Made by a program: the position numbers and the translations under genes
Assembly (NCBI GenBank): GCA_023105745.1
Contig: JALGQZ010000004.1
Location: forward strand, 9,187,951-9,251,950
Length of the DNA stretch: 64,000 bases
Reading direction: 5' to 3'
Source: Austropuccinia psidii
Lineage: Eukaryota > Basidiomycota > Pucciniomycetes > Pucciniales > Sphaerophragmiaceae
Shown here: in pieces, positions 33,145 to 45,180 of the stretch
How the letters are laid out: every line of letters begins with the position of its first letter
How positions within the stretch are numbered: position 1 is the first letter of the stretch
The notes under the pieces: model-generated
Database searches by the model: none
Seen by the model: only the letters and a program-made list of their open reading frames with translations
Told to the model about the DNA's origin: nothing

Positions 33145-34658
33145 TTCATCCTCAATTTCTTAATGTGTTGAGAGAAAGAAGGAACCAAGATAAACATTCA
33201 AACCTTACCTCCAATGCTCCCAAAAATACTGGACCAAAACCAATATCTTCTCCTAGGGTTTACTGCATTGGTAAGGAATCAAAAAAGCATACAATTTATT
33301 AAGGAAGAATGTCCCATTGCGACAGCGGTGCCTCTCATTCACTGTTCAAAAATGCAGAAATATTTTTCTCATTCACTAAGGCTAGAGTAGCCTTTAACCA
33401 GACTGATGGCACTGTAATTTATGCTGAAGGATTTGGAACCACAGCCATCACAGGATACAAGGGGTCAATCATTGACCTTAAAAAAGTGCTCATTGTTCCC
33501 AACAAAGCTACTTTGTTAATCTCTTTATCACCTTTCTTGCAAAAGGGTTGTTCTCTCTCTGGAAAAGGGTAGAGTGTTCACCTTTTCTATGAAAATAATG
33601 AAATAATACCGAAAGGGAAGCCTGTAGCCAGCTTTATTTCTATAATTCTTGGTGCTCCATTTTTTCACTTCAAAAAATAAAGCACTGATGCTTCCATTTC
33701 TCACGCAGCCTTGGGAAATCCCAGTGATAGATACATATCTCATCTCTTCCCGTCCTTGGACTTGTCAAATGTGAAATGTGAAGCTTGCTTGAGCTCAAAG
33801 ACTCATCTACTACCCTTCAATTGAATATTTCCCATCACATCTAAGCCACTTCAAATAGTACACATGGATTTCTGGGTCTCAATCAATCCTACCTCTAAGG
33901 GGGGTAGTCACTTTATTTTTCAAATAATTGACGGTAATTCTAGATACCGTTTAGCTTCTTCTATCTTTCAAAAATCAAAATGTTTTGAAGCTTTCAAATA
34001 ATTCAAAACATTTATTCAAAATAAAACAAATTATCAAATTAAGAAGGTTTTGTCTGATAGTTGTGGAGAATGCATTTAGGGATCTTTCTGTCAATACCTC
34101 TTAGTAAAAGGAATAGAATCCCTACTTACCTCTCCACATACACCTCAGCATTGAGATTTTTGCTGAAAGGGCTAACCAAACTCTGATTGAGAGAGGTCCT
34201 TTCCTCTTCTTAAACTCTAAGCTCTACTTCAATTGATGAGGATAGGCTTTCTCTACAGAAACTTACCTGCTAAATAGAACACCAGTCTCCTCCTTATCAT
34301 TGAAAGCCCCTTTTGAAACCATCTTCAACTACGTTACTAAACTGGACAATCTCCATTTCTTTGGATGTCCAGTGTACATTCAAGTAAATAAAGCTAATCT
34401 AAGATCAAAGCTGCACCCTCATGCTAAAAAAGGGCTCTTTCTTGGCTACCTTGAAGGGCACAAACACTTTTGTGTCTACAACTCCATTACCAATAAGATT
34501 CAAATCATGCAAGACCATCTCTTCAATGAAAAAATTCAGGAGACTGCTAATCCTTCAGAAGAAGGAAGCTTATGTCTCATTTCTACCACCTTTGCTCCAA
34601 TAAACAATATTTTCTCAGAAATATCCATTAATAATGATCCCAGTCCTCTTGTAGAAAC
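33145..34658 (+). pseudogene. Copia-2 protease and integrase (broken)
   Basis: Continues Copia-2 after Gypsy-1. Knuckle remains (YCIGKESKKH) precede protease (33309-33570): HCDSGASHSLFKNAEIFF with DSG intact, then GTVIYAEGFGTTAITGYKG. A GAG-pre-integrase piece follows (LGNPSDRYISHLFPSLDLSN, near 33712; the His of LGHP is Asn). Integrase is heavily broken (VHMDFWVSINPTSKGGSHFI near 33855; SDSCGECI for the usual SDNGGEF). The integrase tail is open from 34300: LDNLHFFGCPVYIQVNKANL, then KGLFLGYLEGHKHFCVYN. It ends at Copia-3. Confidence 0.8.
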
Positions 34659-34953
34659 TATGAGAATTAAGGACAAATTCCCTTAATTTACCCCTTCAAG
34701 AGAATATCAGACAATTCTCTATCTGGTTTTCCTTTAGAAAGAACCATAAGAGAAATAGCCTGACTAATCTAATAATTGCGACCTTAAATCTGTGTTAATA
34801 GTGACTCTAAGAATATATAAAAAAACATTGTATTGTAGTAGCTTTTCTCCTCATATTTACTTTTTTGTTTCCTTAGGTTCATTGCCCCCTGTCTCTCAAA
34901 GTTTCCCTATGGCTCAGACTCACAGTCCTGCCTCCTAAAGTTCCCCTTTGTCA
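34659..34953 (+). repeat. Copia-3 5' LTR
   Basis: 295 bp from TATGAGAATTAAGGAC (first G of TG changed to A) to CCCCTTTGTCA. It shares ACTCTAAGAATATATAAAAA (TATA-like) and CTATGGCTCAGACTCACAG with the 3' LTR. A G/C-rich stretch (ACCGGTGGTCTAACC, about 34963) directly follows and could be the primer-binding site. Confidence 0.8.
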
Positions 34954-35017
34954 GATTATGAGACCGGTGGTCTAACCACTTGGAGAACATTAAAAAACAG
35001 ACTCTATCACAAGTAAT

Positions 35018-36332
35018 ATGGGCAAGATCAACATAGAATTGATTGAAAAACACAAACTAAATAGCAATAAATTTGTTCACTGGAAAGTCTGCATGAAATC
35101 TATCCTCAATATCAAGAGACTTTACAACTTGGTTGAAGGTACAGAAACGGCGGCTTTTTCTTTAGAGCAACATATAATTGACCCAACCAGAAAAGAATTG
35201 GCTTTTGAAACTATCTGTATTAATTTCAATGTAAAAATTGCTTCCAAATTTTCCACTGAAGCCAATGATGACCCAGAAAAGTTATGGAAAAGAATTGATA
35301 GCTTTTACCAACCAAAACCAATACAGAACCAAATGTCATAACTCAACGGAATATTTTCTTCCCACTCTCCCAAAGCTAAGCTAGAAGATGTGTTAAATAG
35401 AATTCTTGAACAACCTCACAACTTATGTAGCCTTATAGATGATAAATTAGTCAAACTATCAGCTTTACCCAACTCTGTTGTAGCAATGTGAGTGATAATC
35501 AACCTACCCCCTGAGTGCAAAACGGAAGGAGAACTGTGGCTCAAGAAATGTGATATTGAGAAGAACAAATAATTTGTCTGTGAAAATATTGAAGAACTTT
35601 GTTTTTACATCCAACTCAATTAAGAAAAGGCAGAAAATGCTAAGGCCTTTGCCACCCAATTCAGAGATAATAGATCCACCAACCTTGGATTCAATGAATC
35701 CTTCCACAATCGTATGGAAAATTACTCCAAAGATGATTGCTGGAAGTTACATCCTGAAAAAAACCAAAAGGGGGAGAGAAACCTATTAAAGTTCTACTAG
35801 CCTACCAATCCTTACCAGGATACACAAAATTTGTGCTGGACTCAGGAGCAATGAAAACAATGGTCAATTCCTAAGGCTTCTTTATACAAATACAAATGAA
35901 AACCAAAGAAGTAGATTTAGCTGATGGATCAACTATTCACTCACAAGGACATGGGAAAATCCAAACCAAACTTCCTCATATGACCCTTTGAATTAAAGAT
36001 GCTCTGTACATACCAAATTTAACTACAAACTTTCCAAGAATGGCAACCTTTTTTAAAAAAGAATCATGACAGGGTCTTTCAAAACTGGAAATATAATAAT
36101 TGATGAAACATCTCTCCTAAAGATCCACTACAGCTAAATGAAGCAGCTGGCCACCCCTCAATAAAATAATTCAGGAAAATGTTCCCAGGAATGAACATTC
36201 CAGAATTTGAATGAATTACCTGTAACACCTGAAAAATGACCAAACATCCTTTCAAAAGCTCCTTTCCTCTTTCCACCCACAAGTTGGAATTTTTTCATTT
36301 GGTTCTTTGTGGCCCAATATCTCCTCCTTCAG
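35018..36332 (+). pseudogene. Copia-3 gag, protease and pre-integrase (broken)
   Basis: Gag is open from ATG 35018 for 107 codons (KHKLNSNKFVHWKVCMKSIL; TEANDDPEKLWKRIDSFYQP), followed by a stop and more gag in shifted frames to about 35800. Protease lies at about 35825 (FVLDSGAMKTMVNS, DSG intact), with DLADGSTIHSQGHGKIQTKL. A GAG-pre-integrase piece (36130-36300) leads into the integrase start GPISPPS, which is cut by the solo LTR at 36332 and continues VSGAGYFLKIIE at 38197 in the same frame. Confidence 0.76.
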
Positions 36333-38191
36333 TGTAAGATTTGTCTATGAAACTGATGATAATATTACTATTAATCAACAGTACTATTACTGTTATTATG
36401 AAATATAATAATAAAAATTATTATAGACAAAATTGTATAATTAATTAATTATTTATTTCTTTTAATTTCTATACACTACTAGTGATTATAATAGCAAGCA
36501 GCAATTGTCTACAAGAATCAATTACAAGAAGTATTTAAGTAATAAAATCATTTTAATATATAATTATCTTTGTCAAGAATAATTATAATTATAATTCTTG
36601 AAGAAAAAAAATACTAGAAACAAAACTTGAAGAATTAATAATAAATCACTCACTAATACTCCAACAAAACTAGAAAGAGTTTGGTAGAGAGATTTTATGG
36701 ATAATTGTGGATTTAAATGATTAAAAAATGATGTATAACAATATTAAAACAATATATAGCTTATTTCTATTTTTTCACGTCTATTTTATTCATTTTGAAA
36801 GAATAAAAAAATTCAAGAAAGGTTTTAGCTAATACTTACTTGTTTGTAATAAAGGTATAATTGGATAATAAGATGATTTGGAAAAAACTGAAAGAGGAGG
36901 CCTCTTTTAAGTCAAAGAAAGCTCACAGAGGCATGCCATGAAGCAAACTGAAAAACCAGTGAGTGAGAAAACAATAAGACTGTTTGGATTATTGTTTGCA
37001 TCATTTTTTTATCACATAATATTATCATAATTATTTAATTGATGCTTTTATGTGACTACCAACCCATTTATGGTTAAGAATAGCAGTAGTAACAACTCTA
37101 AATCTTCTTTTATTTCTAAAAAGCATTAATTTTGCAAAGTTATCAATTTTATTGTGAATTTAATCACAGATTGTATTTTCTGTGAATTTTTGAAGATTCA
37201 GTATTTCACATGGAATCATCAAAAATGGACTAGAAGGAGAACTTTTAATTTTACTTATGAAACTGTAGTTATTTTTGGTTTCTTTTTGGATCATACTGTT
37301 TTCCATTGGTCCAGAAAGTTTTAGAAATATTTATCATGAATTGTATTTATAATGAATTTTTGAATTTTTGACCTCATTTCTATGTAGAATTGCAAATAGC
37401 ACTATATGGCTTGTTGCTATGGGGTAAATCAATGGATACTAGTCCAAAAAGGGTTTATAAATAGAAAATTATCAAGAATTGACATAGTCACAAGAGTCTG
37501 AGAAGCTCTTTACCTCCTTGGAACATCAAAATAGCTGCTTATTTGCAATTTTCTTATGATTTAATGAGATTTTGACTCGTTAACCAAGTTACCAAAAGGT
37601 TTTAGTATACTCAATGGGCTATGATTGGCCATGGATCCAAGCTTGAGAGCTATCCACAGCTCAGAGGCCTCAGAAGTTGGGTACCCTGGCTCTCTTTGAT
37701 GTCTTTTGCTCCCTTAGCTATTTTCACGTCAAAAATAGAAATACAGGCTGATATCCACTATGGGTATACCAAAACTGTATGCAAGGATACCATAATATCA
37801 AGTGCCACAAACATGAATAACACTATTCTTATTGTATATGTAACATGGGATTTCTCACATTCCCATTATTTTGGCGTGAAATTGAGAAAAACCAAAAAGC
37901 TTCACAATTCTTTTATGTGGTATTAAAGTATTTTCCATATTACCACCTCATAGAGTGAATTTGGGCTTATTTACACTATGAAGCTACCCTAGATGAGTTT
38001 TTGTGTAGAATCCCAATATATTCTTACATCCATGGTTTTACATACTCACAAAAAACATATTCATCTTTTCTGAATTCTAAAATGATGAATTTTGAATATA
38101 TGCATGACTTATGGGTTATGCATAGTTCAGATTTTAATTTAAAGATGATCGCCGCCCATTTGGGTATGTAAAATATACCTCAAGGCTCACA
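36333..38191 (-). mobile_element. Solo LTR, family B copy 2, in Copia-3
   Basis: 1859 bp from TGTAAGATTTGTCTATGAAA to CTCAAGGCTCACA with a perfect TSD, TTCAG (36328-36332 and 38192-38196). Removing it with one TSD copy restores an uninterrupted integrase frame (GPISPPSVSGAGYFLKIIEI). It is homologous over its full length to 28120-30043. Confidence 0.95.
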
Positions 38192-40700
38192 TTCAGTATC
38201 TGGAGCTGGATATTTCCTCAAAATAATTGAAATATTCTCACATTACTCTTGGATCTTCTTCTTGCACCAAAAATAAAAATATAAGGATATCATTAATCAG
38301 CATGTTTTAAAAATTTAATGTTTTTCCAACTGCAAAACAGCCAATATTGCCTCATACAATGGCTTGGAATTCATAAATAATGAGTTAAAAACCTTCTTTT
38401 TCACTCAAGGAATTACCCACCTATACTCAGCACCATATAATCCTGCGCAAAATCCCCTTGCTGAGAGAAGAACTAGCACAATTTTTGAGAAAACTAGATT
38501 TCTGTTGAAGGATTCTGGGCTCAACCTGACTTACTGGGCTGAGGCTTCCAACACATCTGTATTCTTAAAAAAAAGAACCCCAAAATGAGGTCTGGATTTT
38601 GAAACCCCTTTTGTCAAATGGTACAAAAGGAAGAACAATCTCTCTCATGTCCACCCATTTGGGTTTCTAAATTTATGCCTAAAGCATAAAACAAACAGAA
38701 AGTTTGAGGAAAAAGAAGCTGAGGGAATTTTTCTAGGATATGGGGAAGGACACTAAGCTTTTAGGTTAATGGATAGGAACTCAGGTAATGTCAAACTTAC
38801 ACACCATGTTAAATTTATACCTACAACTCTTTCCACTAAAGTACTGAAAAATGAAGAAACTGACCTTCAATCATTCTGAATAGATGAGGAGAAAAGCCTA
38901 TCTATTCCTCAGATAATCAAAAACAATGAAACCAATAAAGTAGAAGAGAATATCTGTCCTGTGTCTCCTGATGGCTCCAATGATTCATTCAATTCTGTGT
39001 GTCTCCAAGTACAACATGAAACTACCATGACTGAAACCAACTTACCTAAGCACAAGAGGTACAACTGGGTACCTCAGAAAGACATTTCTGCTCCAAATGA
39101 AATTATAGGTGACATAGGTGACCCTTGCAAAAATATGCCAGGACCCAGGACAAGAAATCACTGTGCCAACTATGCTGGTCCAATAGACTCTAGCCCCAAA
39201 ACCTATGAACAAGCCATATCTGGACCTGGCGGTGAAGAATGGGCAGAGGTAGTTAGGTGGAATTACAAAACATGGTCCAACATGAGGTGTGGATCCCAGA
39301 TGCACCTCCACTTCACGCAAACCCTTACAAACCACATGGGTGTTTAAGAGAAAAACCAGCTAAGATGCACACTTGAACACGTACAAGGTCTGCCTCTGTG
39401 TACAAGGATCCAGTCAAAAAGCAGGTATAGACTACACTGACATCTTCTCTCCAACTGGCCGCCTTGCATAATTAAGACTTCTAATAGCTCTTTGTCACCT
39501 GAATGGATTCACGGTGGAACAAATGGACATAAGGTGTGCTTTTCTGAATGGTAAGCCTGACACCAAAATATACATCAAACCCACTGGCTACGAAGAACAC
39601 CCAAGGTCAGAATTTTTTCAGCTCAATAAATCATTGTACGGGCTGGGACAAAGCCCTCAAAGAAACCCTAAGAAAAAATAGGACTCCAGCCTACCAAAAC
39701 TTACCCTTGCTTCTTTACCACATCATCTGAGTCCAAACCAATGTGTCTTTTTGCACAAATTGACAATTTAGCCTTTGGTGGTAACTGGAATGAAGAATTC
39801 AAAATAGAATTCAAAAAGAGTTTAGACATGGAGAATCTTGGCCCTGTCAGGTATTCCTTGGGAATTAAGCTCACACAAAACAACACTGGTATTCAACTTG
39901 TTCAAGACAAGCTAATCACACAAATCATAAGAAAATTCAAAATTGAGTGCCCTTGAACACCTTCCCGCCCTCTCCCCAGCTCATGGAAGAGATTTAAAAT
40001 GAGAAAGGCATCTCCCTACCCAATCCCACCTTTAGCTATAGGAGTGTGATGGGGCTTTTCCAATACCTTGTGCAATGTACACGTCCTGATTTAGCTTTTT
40101 TCACCTCCTTCCTGTCATAATTCTTGAAAAATCCCCCGGACATCCATTTCAATGTAGCAATACACACCCTCAAGTACCTGGTGTGTGCCAAGAATTTCAC
40201 TCTTACCTTAGGCTCAAACATGCTGAAGCATGAGCCCACTCAGCTTATTGGATTCTCGGAATTTGACTGGGTGGATCAGTTCAGTATAAATAAGTATCTG
40301 GCACCCTTATCTATTTTCATGGGACCCTTTGATGGAGAAAAAGGAAGCAAAAAACGGTGGTCCTATCATCCTCTGAAGCTGAGTGTAATTCTATGACTGA
40401 ATTGGTAAAGAATATCGGATGGTGCAGGAAGCTCATTTATGAATCAACAAGAATAAATTGCTTGGAGTTTTTATACTGTGACAGCCAAAGTGCAATATAA
40501 ATCGCTTCCAACCCTATATAACACCCCGGAACTAGACACAAGAATTTCAGACTGTACTTCATTCGACAATTAGTAGAAGAAAAAACCTTACTGTTGAGAT
40601 ATATTCCAACTGACAAAATGTTGGCTGACTCATTCACTAAGAATATGAACCTATACAAAGACCCAACCCACTCAAAGAAAATTTCTCATTACAAGAATTA
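38192..40700 (+). pseudogene. Copia-3 integrase, RT and RNase H (broken)
   Basis: Integrase: GYFLKIIEIFSHYSWIFFLH, then NGLEFINNELKTFFFTQGIT and YNPAQNPLAERRTSTIFEK (38364-38588; catalytic Glu present, but SDNG reads SYNG). RT: TYEQAISGPGGEEWAEVV (39200), IDYTDIFSPTGRLA (39420), MDIRCAFLNGKPDTKIYI (39520), KSLYGLGQSPQ. The catalytic box reads FAQIDNLAFGG, so the second Asp of the Asp-Asp pair is Asn. RNase H end: LEFLYCDSQSAI (40455) and RYIPTDKMLADSFTKNMNL (40600). Many stops and frameshifts. Confidence 0.82.
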
Positions 40701-40701
40701 A

Positions 40702-40715
40702 CTAGTATGGGGGTG
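40702..40715 (+). other. Copia-3 polypurine tract
   Basis: AGTATGGGGGTG immediately precedes the 3' LTR, a short purine-rich tract in the expected place. Confidence 0.65.
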
Positions 40716-41200
40716 TGTGAGAATTAAGGGAAAATTCCCTTAATTTATCCCTTAAGGAGATTCTCAGACAATTTCCTATCTGGTTTTCCTTTAGAAAGAA
40801 CCATAAGAGAAATATTCTGACTAACCTAATGATTTCTACCTTAAATCCGTGTGAATAGTGACTCTAAGAATATATAAAAAAAAATTGTATTTTAGTAGCT
40901 ACTCTCCTCATATTTACTTTATTGTTTCCTTTCTATTTCTATCTTTTCCTTAGGTTTGTTGTCCCCTCTGTCCCTGAAAGTGTCCCTATGGCTCAGACTC
41001 ACAGTAGTCCTGCCTCCTAAAGGTACTAATACTACTTAATTTTTTTGAGATTATACTCCTTGTAATTTGTAATATTCATTTTGTTGTTTGCTTTCTATTT
41101 CTATCTTTTCGTTAGGTTTGTCGTTCCCTTTGTCCCTGAAAGTTTCCCTACGGCTCAGACTAACAGAAGGAGTCCAGCCTCCTAAAGTTCCTTTTTTTCA
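40716..41200 (+). repeat. Copia-3 3' LTR with internal duplication
   Basis: 485 bp, about 190 bp longer than its 5' partner. CTTTCTATTTCTATCTTTTC occurs at 40929 and 41091 and the downstream block (CCCTGAAAGT, CGGCTCAGACT or TGGCTCAGACT, GCCTCCTAAAG) is also doubled, a tandem duplication with a period of 162 bp. It ends TTTTTTTCA and is followed by AAAAC. Confidence 0.78.
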
Positions 41201-41205
41201 AAAAC

Positions 41206-42595
41206 AGGTCCTCCTCCAGGTATTTCTCCTCTTGATATTGATAACTCTATCCCTTCATTATCTTTCCAAACAGCGAAAAATTTAATTAATAAAGCATCTG
41301 ACAATCTCCAAGAACCTTTCATTCCAGAGGATGCTTCTATCAATCCACTAAAAGAGCCTTCCAAAGGGTTGGGTAATGGATAAAGCACAAAAGGATATGT
41401 CCAGAAACCTTGAGGTATCCAATATTCTACCAGAAGGGCAAAGAAGGTTTGATACAGCTGCTACTTACTTCAATTCAAGTACTCCAAAAACCTGTTCCCA
41501 AGCTATGAGTCACCTAAAGGCCAGCAAATGGAAATATGTGATTACCAAAGAAATTTCTAGTATTGAGGAAAATGGAGTCTGGTAGGTCGTTGCATCATTA
41601 CAAGTAGACAATCTCCTGGGCTCTACTTGGGTGTTTTGTGAAAAAGAAGACTCCACTGGAAAGGTCATCAGATACAAGGAAAGGATTTGTGCTCAGGGTT
41701 TCTCACAGATCAAAGCAATTGACTATAATGAGATTTACTCTCAAACTGGAAGACTTGCCTCTATTTCTTTTCTGCTTTCCTACTGCACTATTAATTATTT
41801 TGAAGTTCATAAAATGGATGTATTTACGGCTTTATTTCATGGAATAACTGAGGAAAAAGTATTTATGAAGTACCCATAGGGGTATCCTCATGTTGTTCAG
41901 CCTGGAACCTGCCCACAACCTATTAGATCATTATATGGGCTTAAAAAAATCCCTAGATGTTGGTATGAGCTACTCAGCGATGTGCTAATCACTCTTAGAT
42001 TTAGGCCATGTCAAGCAGACCTATGTCTGTTTATTAGCACAGGAAGTATCTTCTGCACCGTTTTTGTGCCTATCAATGACATGCTCATTGGAGGTAAAGT
42101 AGATATTGTTGAAAAATTCAAGAGTGATATATTTTTTTTTTTTGCATGAACAATATGGTTCAAGTTCAATTCATCCCAGGAATCAAGATTAATCGAAATC
42201 GTATCAGAAAAACCATTACTCTCTCACAAAAAATCTACATCGATAAAATTATAAGAGTATTCGGAATGGAGAACTGTAAACCTGTTAATATTCTAATGGA
42301 TCCTTGCAGTAGATCAACTGTAGCTGATAAAATTAATCAGGACCTTAATTTTAACTATCAAAAAGCTTTGGACTCTTAAATTATCTAACATCTTTTTCTC
42401 AACCAGATTTGGCCTGTGAAACCTCTGTTCTATCTCAATTCCTTGACAAACCTTTTGTTTGCCATGTATCTGTGTTTAAAAGAATTCTTAGATATCTTCA
42501 GGGCATGAAGAATTATGAATTAACTATTGGTGGAGCTGTTGATATTACTGAAATAACAGGCTACTCCGATTCTGTCTGGGGAAGTAACTATGATG
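41206..42595 (+). pseudogene. Copia-2 RT and start of RNase H (broken)
   Basis: Continues Copia-2 after Copia-3: a Pro/Ser-rich linker, then RT from about 41490: QAMSHLKASKWKYVITKEIS, SIEENGVW, GSTWVFCEKEDSTGKVIRYK, RICAQGFSQIKAIDYNEIYS, VHKMDVFTALFHGITEEKVF and RSLYGLKKIPRCWYELL. The catalytic box near 42070 reads VPINDMLIGG, so the first Asp of the pair is Asn. Later pieces (IPGIKINRNRIRKTITLSQK; VFKRILRYLQGMKNYELTIG) lead to RNase H (TGYSDSVWGSNYD), where Copia-4 interrupts. Confidence 0.82.
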
Positions 42596-43123
42596 TGTTG
42601 AAAATCAAGATCGAAACCAGTTTGATCAACAATCTGCCACTTCTATACTATCCGAACGCCACAATTCCCAATAATAGATAGCCCAAACCAAAATCTTTTT
42701 GCGAATGAGGAAGATCAAATCTCTACTCAAATCAATACTTTAACAAATCTATAAACCTAAATCAATAAAAAGCATCCTCCCTTCTTTTTCTCTTTCTGAC
42801 TTTTTATTTTCTATCTTTACTGCTCTTTGTATCTTTTTCTCACTCTCCTTTACACTTCTTCCTATTCTTTCTTTATACTATTGTGTTGATTAAGGTATTG
42901 TAGATCAGTCGATCTTTGTCATATTTTACTTCACCTACTAACCTTCCAGTTTTGAATTCAGACACCTGTTCTTTTTGTATTACTGTTGTTGCTGTGCCAA
43001 TTATATTAGTCATTAGTTGTCCACTGTTTAGGTATGACCTAGCCATTACTTTAATCTCCTTTTTTATCAAATTGTAAAACTGTTTAACCTAATAACATCA
43101 CCGTTTAGTCTCACGTTTTTACA
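42596..43123 (+). repeat. Copia-4 5' LTR
   Basis: 528 bp from TGTTGAAAATCAAGATCGAA to ACGTTTTTACA. It has a long pyrimidine-rich stretch (42775-42870) followed by TGTTGATTAAGGTATTG. It matches the 3' copy and the solo LTR at 3598-4175. Confidence 0.88.
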
Positions 43124-43169
43124 GATTTATTGTCTCAAAGCACTTGAAAGTGGCTCTTTCTTAACTAAA

Positions 43170-45180
43170 ATAATGGAAAACTCAATCAAAATATCCTCAA
43201 TTCGAATTCTCAACAACACTAACTACAGAGAATAGAGTGCACAAATGGTTATATTTTTGAGATCAAAGGATTGGCTTCATGTTTGCAAAAATACTCTACC
43301 AATAGATGCTACTATTCCAGTAACTAACAAGTGGAACAAAAAAAACTCAAAAGCAATCAGAATTATCTCCTCTTGAGTCAGCCACTGATTCTTCATTAAG
43401 GTGGTTAAGAAATACTCAAGAGACGCACATCAGCTATGGAATAAATTGGAAGAACAGTATGCCTGAAAGAAGGTGATTAACAGGGGTTGGGGTTGGATGC
43501 AATTGCTTCATTTGACGTATGAAGGGAACCTTCAAAGCTACATTGATCACAGCAAAATACTGATTATGTCCCTTCACACCCTCAAAATAAACATACTTTC
43601 TGAATGTCACTCTTTCACCTCCTTGGGTAAGATCTCTGGTGATCCCAAAATCCATCAATTAGTTGGAGTTCTGTCCCTCAATGAAGAACCAATTCAACAG
43701 GCAAAGTTAGTCTTAGAAAAATTACAATAATTCCATGACAACTCCAAAATCCAACCATCCAACCATATTCCTACTCCCACAGCTCTCGTGTCTGAATCAG
43801 AACACCTGTACAAAAATCACTTATTATTGTGAAAATGGCAAGCACAATCCTGTGTGCATCACTCACACCAAGGAGGCCTGGTTTTCTGAAAACCCCCATC
43901 TGAGGCCCACTCATTGTATCAACAAAAGTAAAGCACATTCCTATCAAAACATGTCTGCTCACCTCTCCACTGCACAGGTCTTGGTGACTGGAGAAAGCTT
44001 TGATGGAAAAGTTGAAGAACTTATCATCGATTGTGGTGCCACACACCACATGTTCAACTTTGGAAGTCTATTGTCATCTTTTGTCAAAACTCCTGGTGTA
44101 GGTATTTGCACCTGGAACTCAACCAAATCTCTCTCTTCAAAAGGATGGGAACAGTAAATATCCTAATAAACAGCAAAATATTTGTCCTCTAGGAGTGTCT
44201 TCTAGTTCCGAACCTATATTTCAACTTGATAAGCTTGATGAGACTTTGCAATGGGGACTTGACCATTTTGCAGTCAAGCTTGCACTTCAAACTCAAATTT
44301 GGGGAACAAACTGAAATGAAGGGAATAATTTTCAATAAACTAATGAGAGTAGAATACTCTTTTCCAGTGTCTCGCATCACTGAAAGATACACCAAACTTT
44401 GGCATCAGCGGCTGGGCCATCCTGAAAATCAAGCCATCAAGTCAATGGGCCTTCTAGAGAATTTAGCAAGCTGTTCAACATGTGACTTAAATAAAATTCA
44501 CAAATTGCCTTTTAATAACCACTTTGAGCATACAAACAAGCCTCTTAGTTGATTTTACATTGAAGTGGTTGGAGCCATCTCTCCTCCCTTGGTGTCTGGA
44601 AATCAATACTTTCTTAACATAATAGATAAAGCCACATCCTTCAAGATAGTTAGACTACTTAAGAATAAGTCAGAAGCGCTCAAAAAATTTTTTCATTGAA
44701 AAATCTTACATGGAAAACCTCCATGACAGGACCCTAAAGAGGTTTGTCTCCAATCAAGGAGGTAAATATCTGAAGAAGGATTTCAAGCTCCTGGCATAAT
44801 CAAAGGGCTTTGTCCATTTCTTCTCACCTCCTGAAACTCCTCAAAATAATGGGTATGATGAAAGAGCTAACCGAACCATCCTTGATAAAACAAGGTATCT
44901 CCTAAATGGTTCTGGTCTCCCGAATTGTTATTGGGCTGAGGCACTGAACACAGCGGTTTTCTTAAGCAATTTAGTTCCCACTCCATCAAGACTCAATCGC
45001 AGTACGTACAGTATATGGAAAGGAAATTCTCCTTGGATCAGGAAGCTATACGTTTTCAGATTTTGCGCCACTGTATCTATTCAAAGAAGACATTAAGATT
45101 GGAAAGTTGTCCCAGAAGGAGAAACAGGAGTAATTCTCGGAGATGATAACAACAACTCCTCTTACCGGGTGTTGTAACTT
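43170..45180 (+). pseudogene. Copia-4 gag, protease and integrase (broken)
   Basis: Gag pieces lie at 43170-43730. A zinc knuckle is recognisable near 43800: CTKITYYCENGKHNPVCITH, followed by TKEAWFSENPHLRP (a Trp where a Cys would fit). Protease lies at about 44010: VEELIIDCGATHHMFNFGSL, with DCG in place of D(S/T)G. GAG-pre-integrase: LWHQRLGHPENQAIKSMGLL (44398 onward), then CSTCDLNKIHKLPF. Integrase: VVGAISPPLVSGNQYFLNII (44558) and scattered pieces to about 45180; in 44700-44990 the second and third catalytic residues cannot be placed with confidence. Confidence 0.78.

Larger units (their letters stand above)
34659..41200 (+). mobile_element. Copia-3, inserted in Copia-2 between integrase and RT
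   Basis: LTRs at 34659-34953 and 40716-41200. Flanks GAAAC (34654-34658) and AAAAC (41201-41205) fit a TSD with one G to A change. The internal region runs gag, protease, integrase, RT, RNase H and is interrupted by a solo LTR (36333-38191). Its LTR is related to that of Copia-1. Confidence 0.82.

Noticed and set aside
34955..34985. tRNA-like sequence (ACCGGTGGTCTAACC)
   Set aside because: Too short and no cloverleaf could be built. It directly follows the Copia-3 5' LTR, so a primer-binding site is the better reading.
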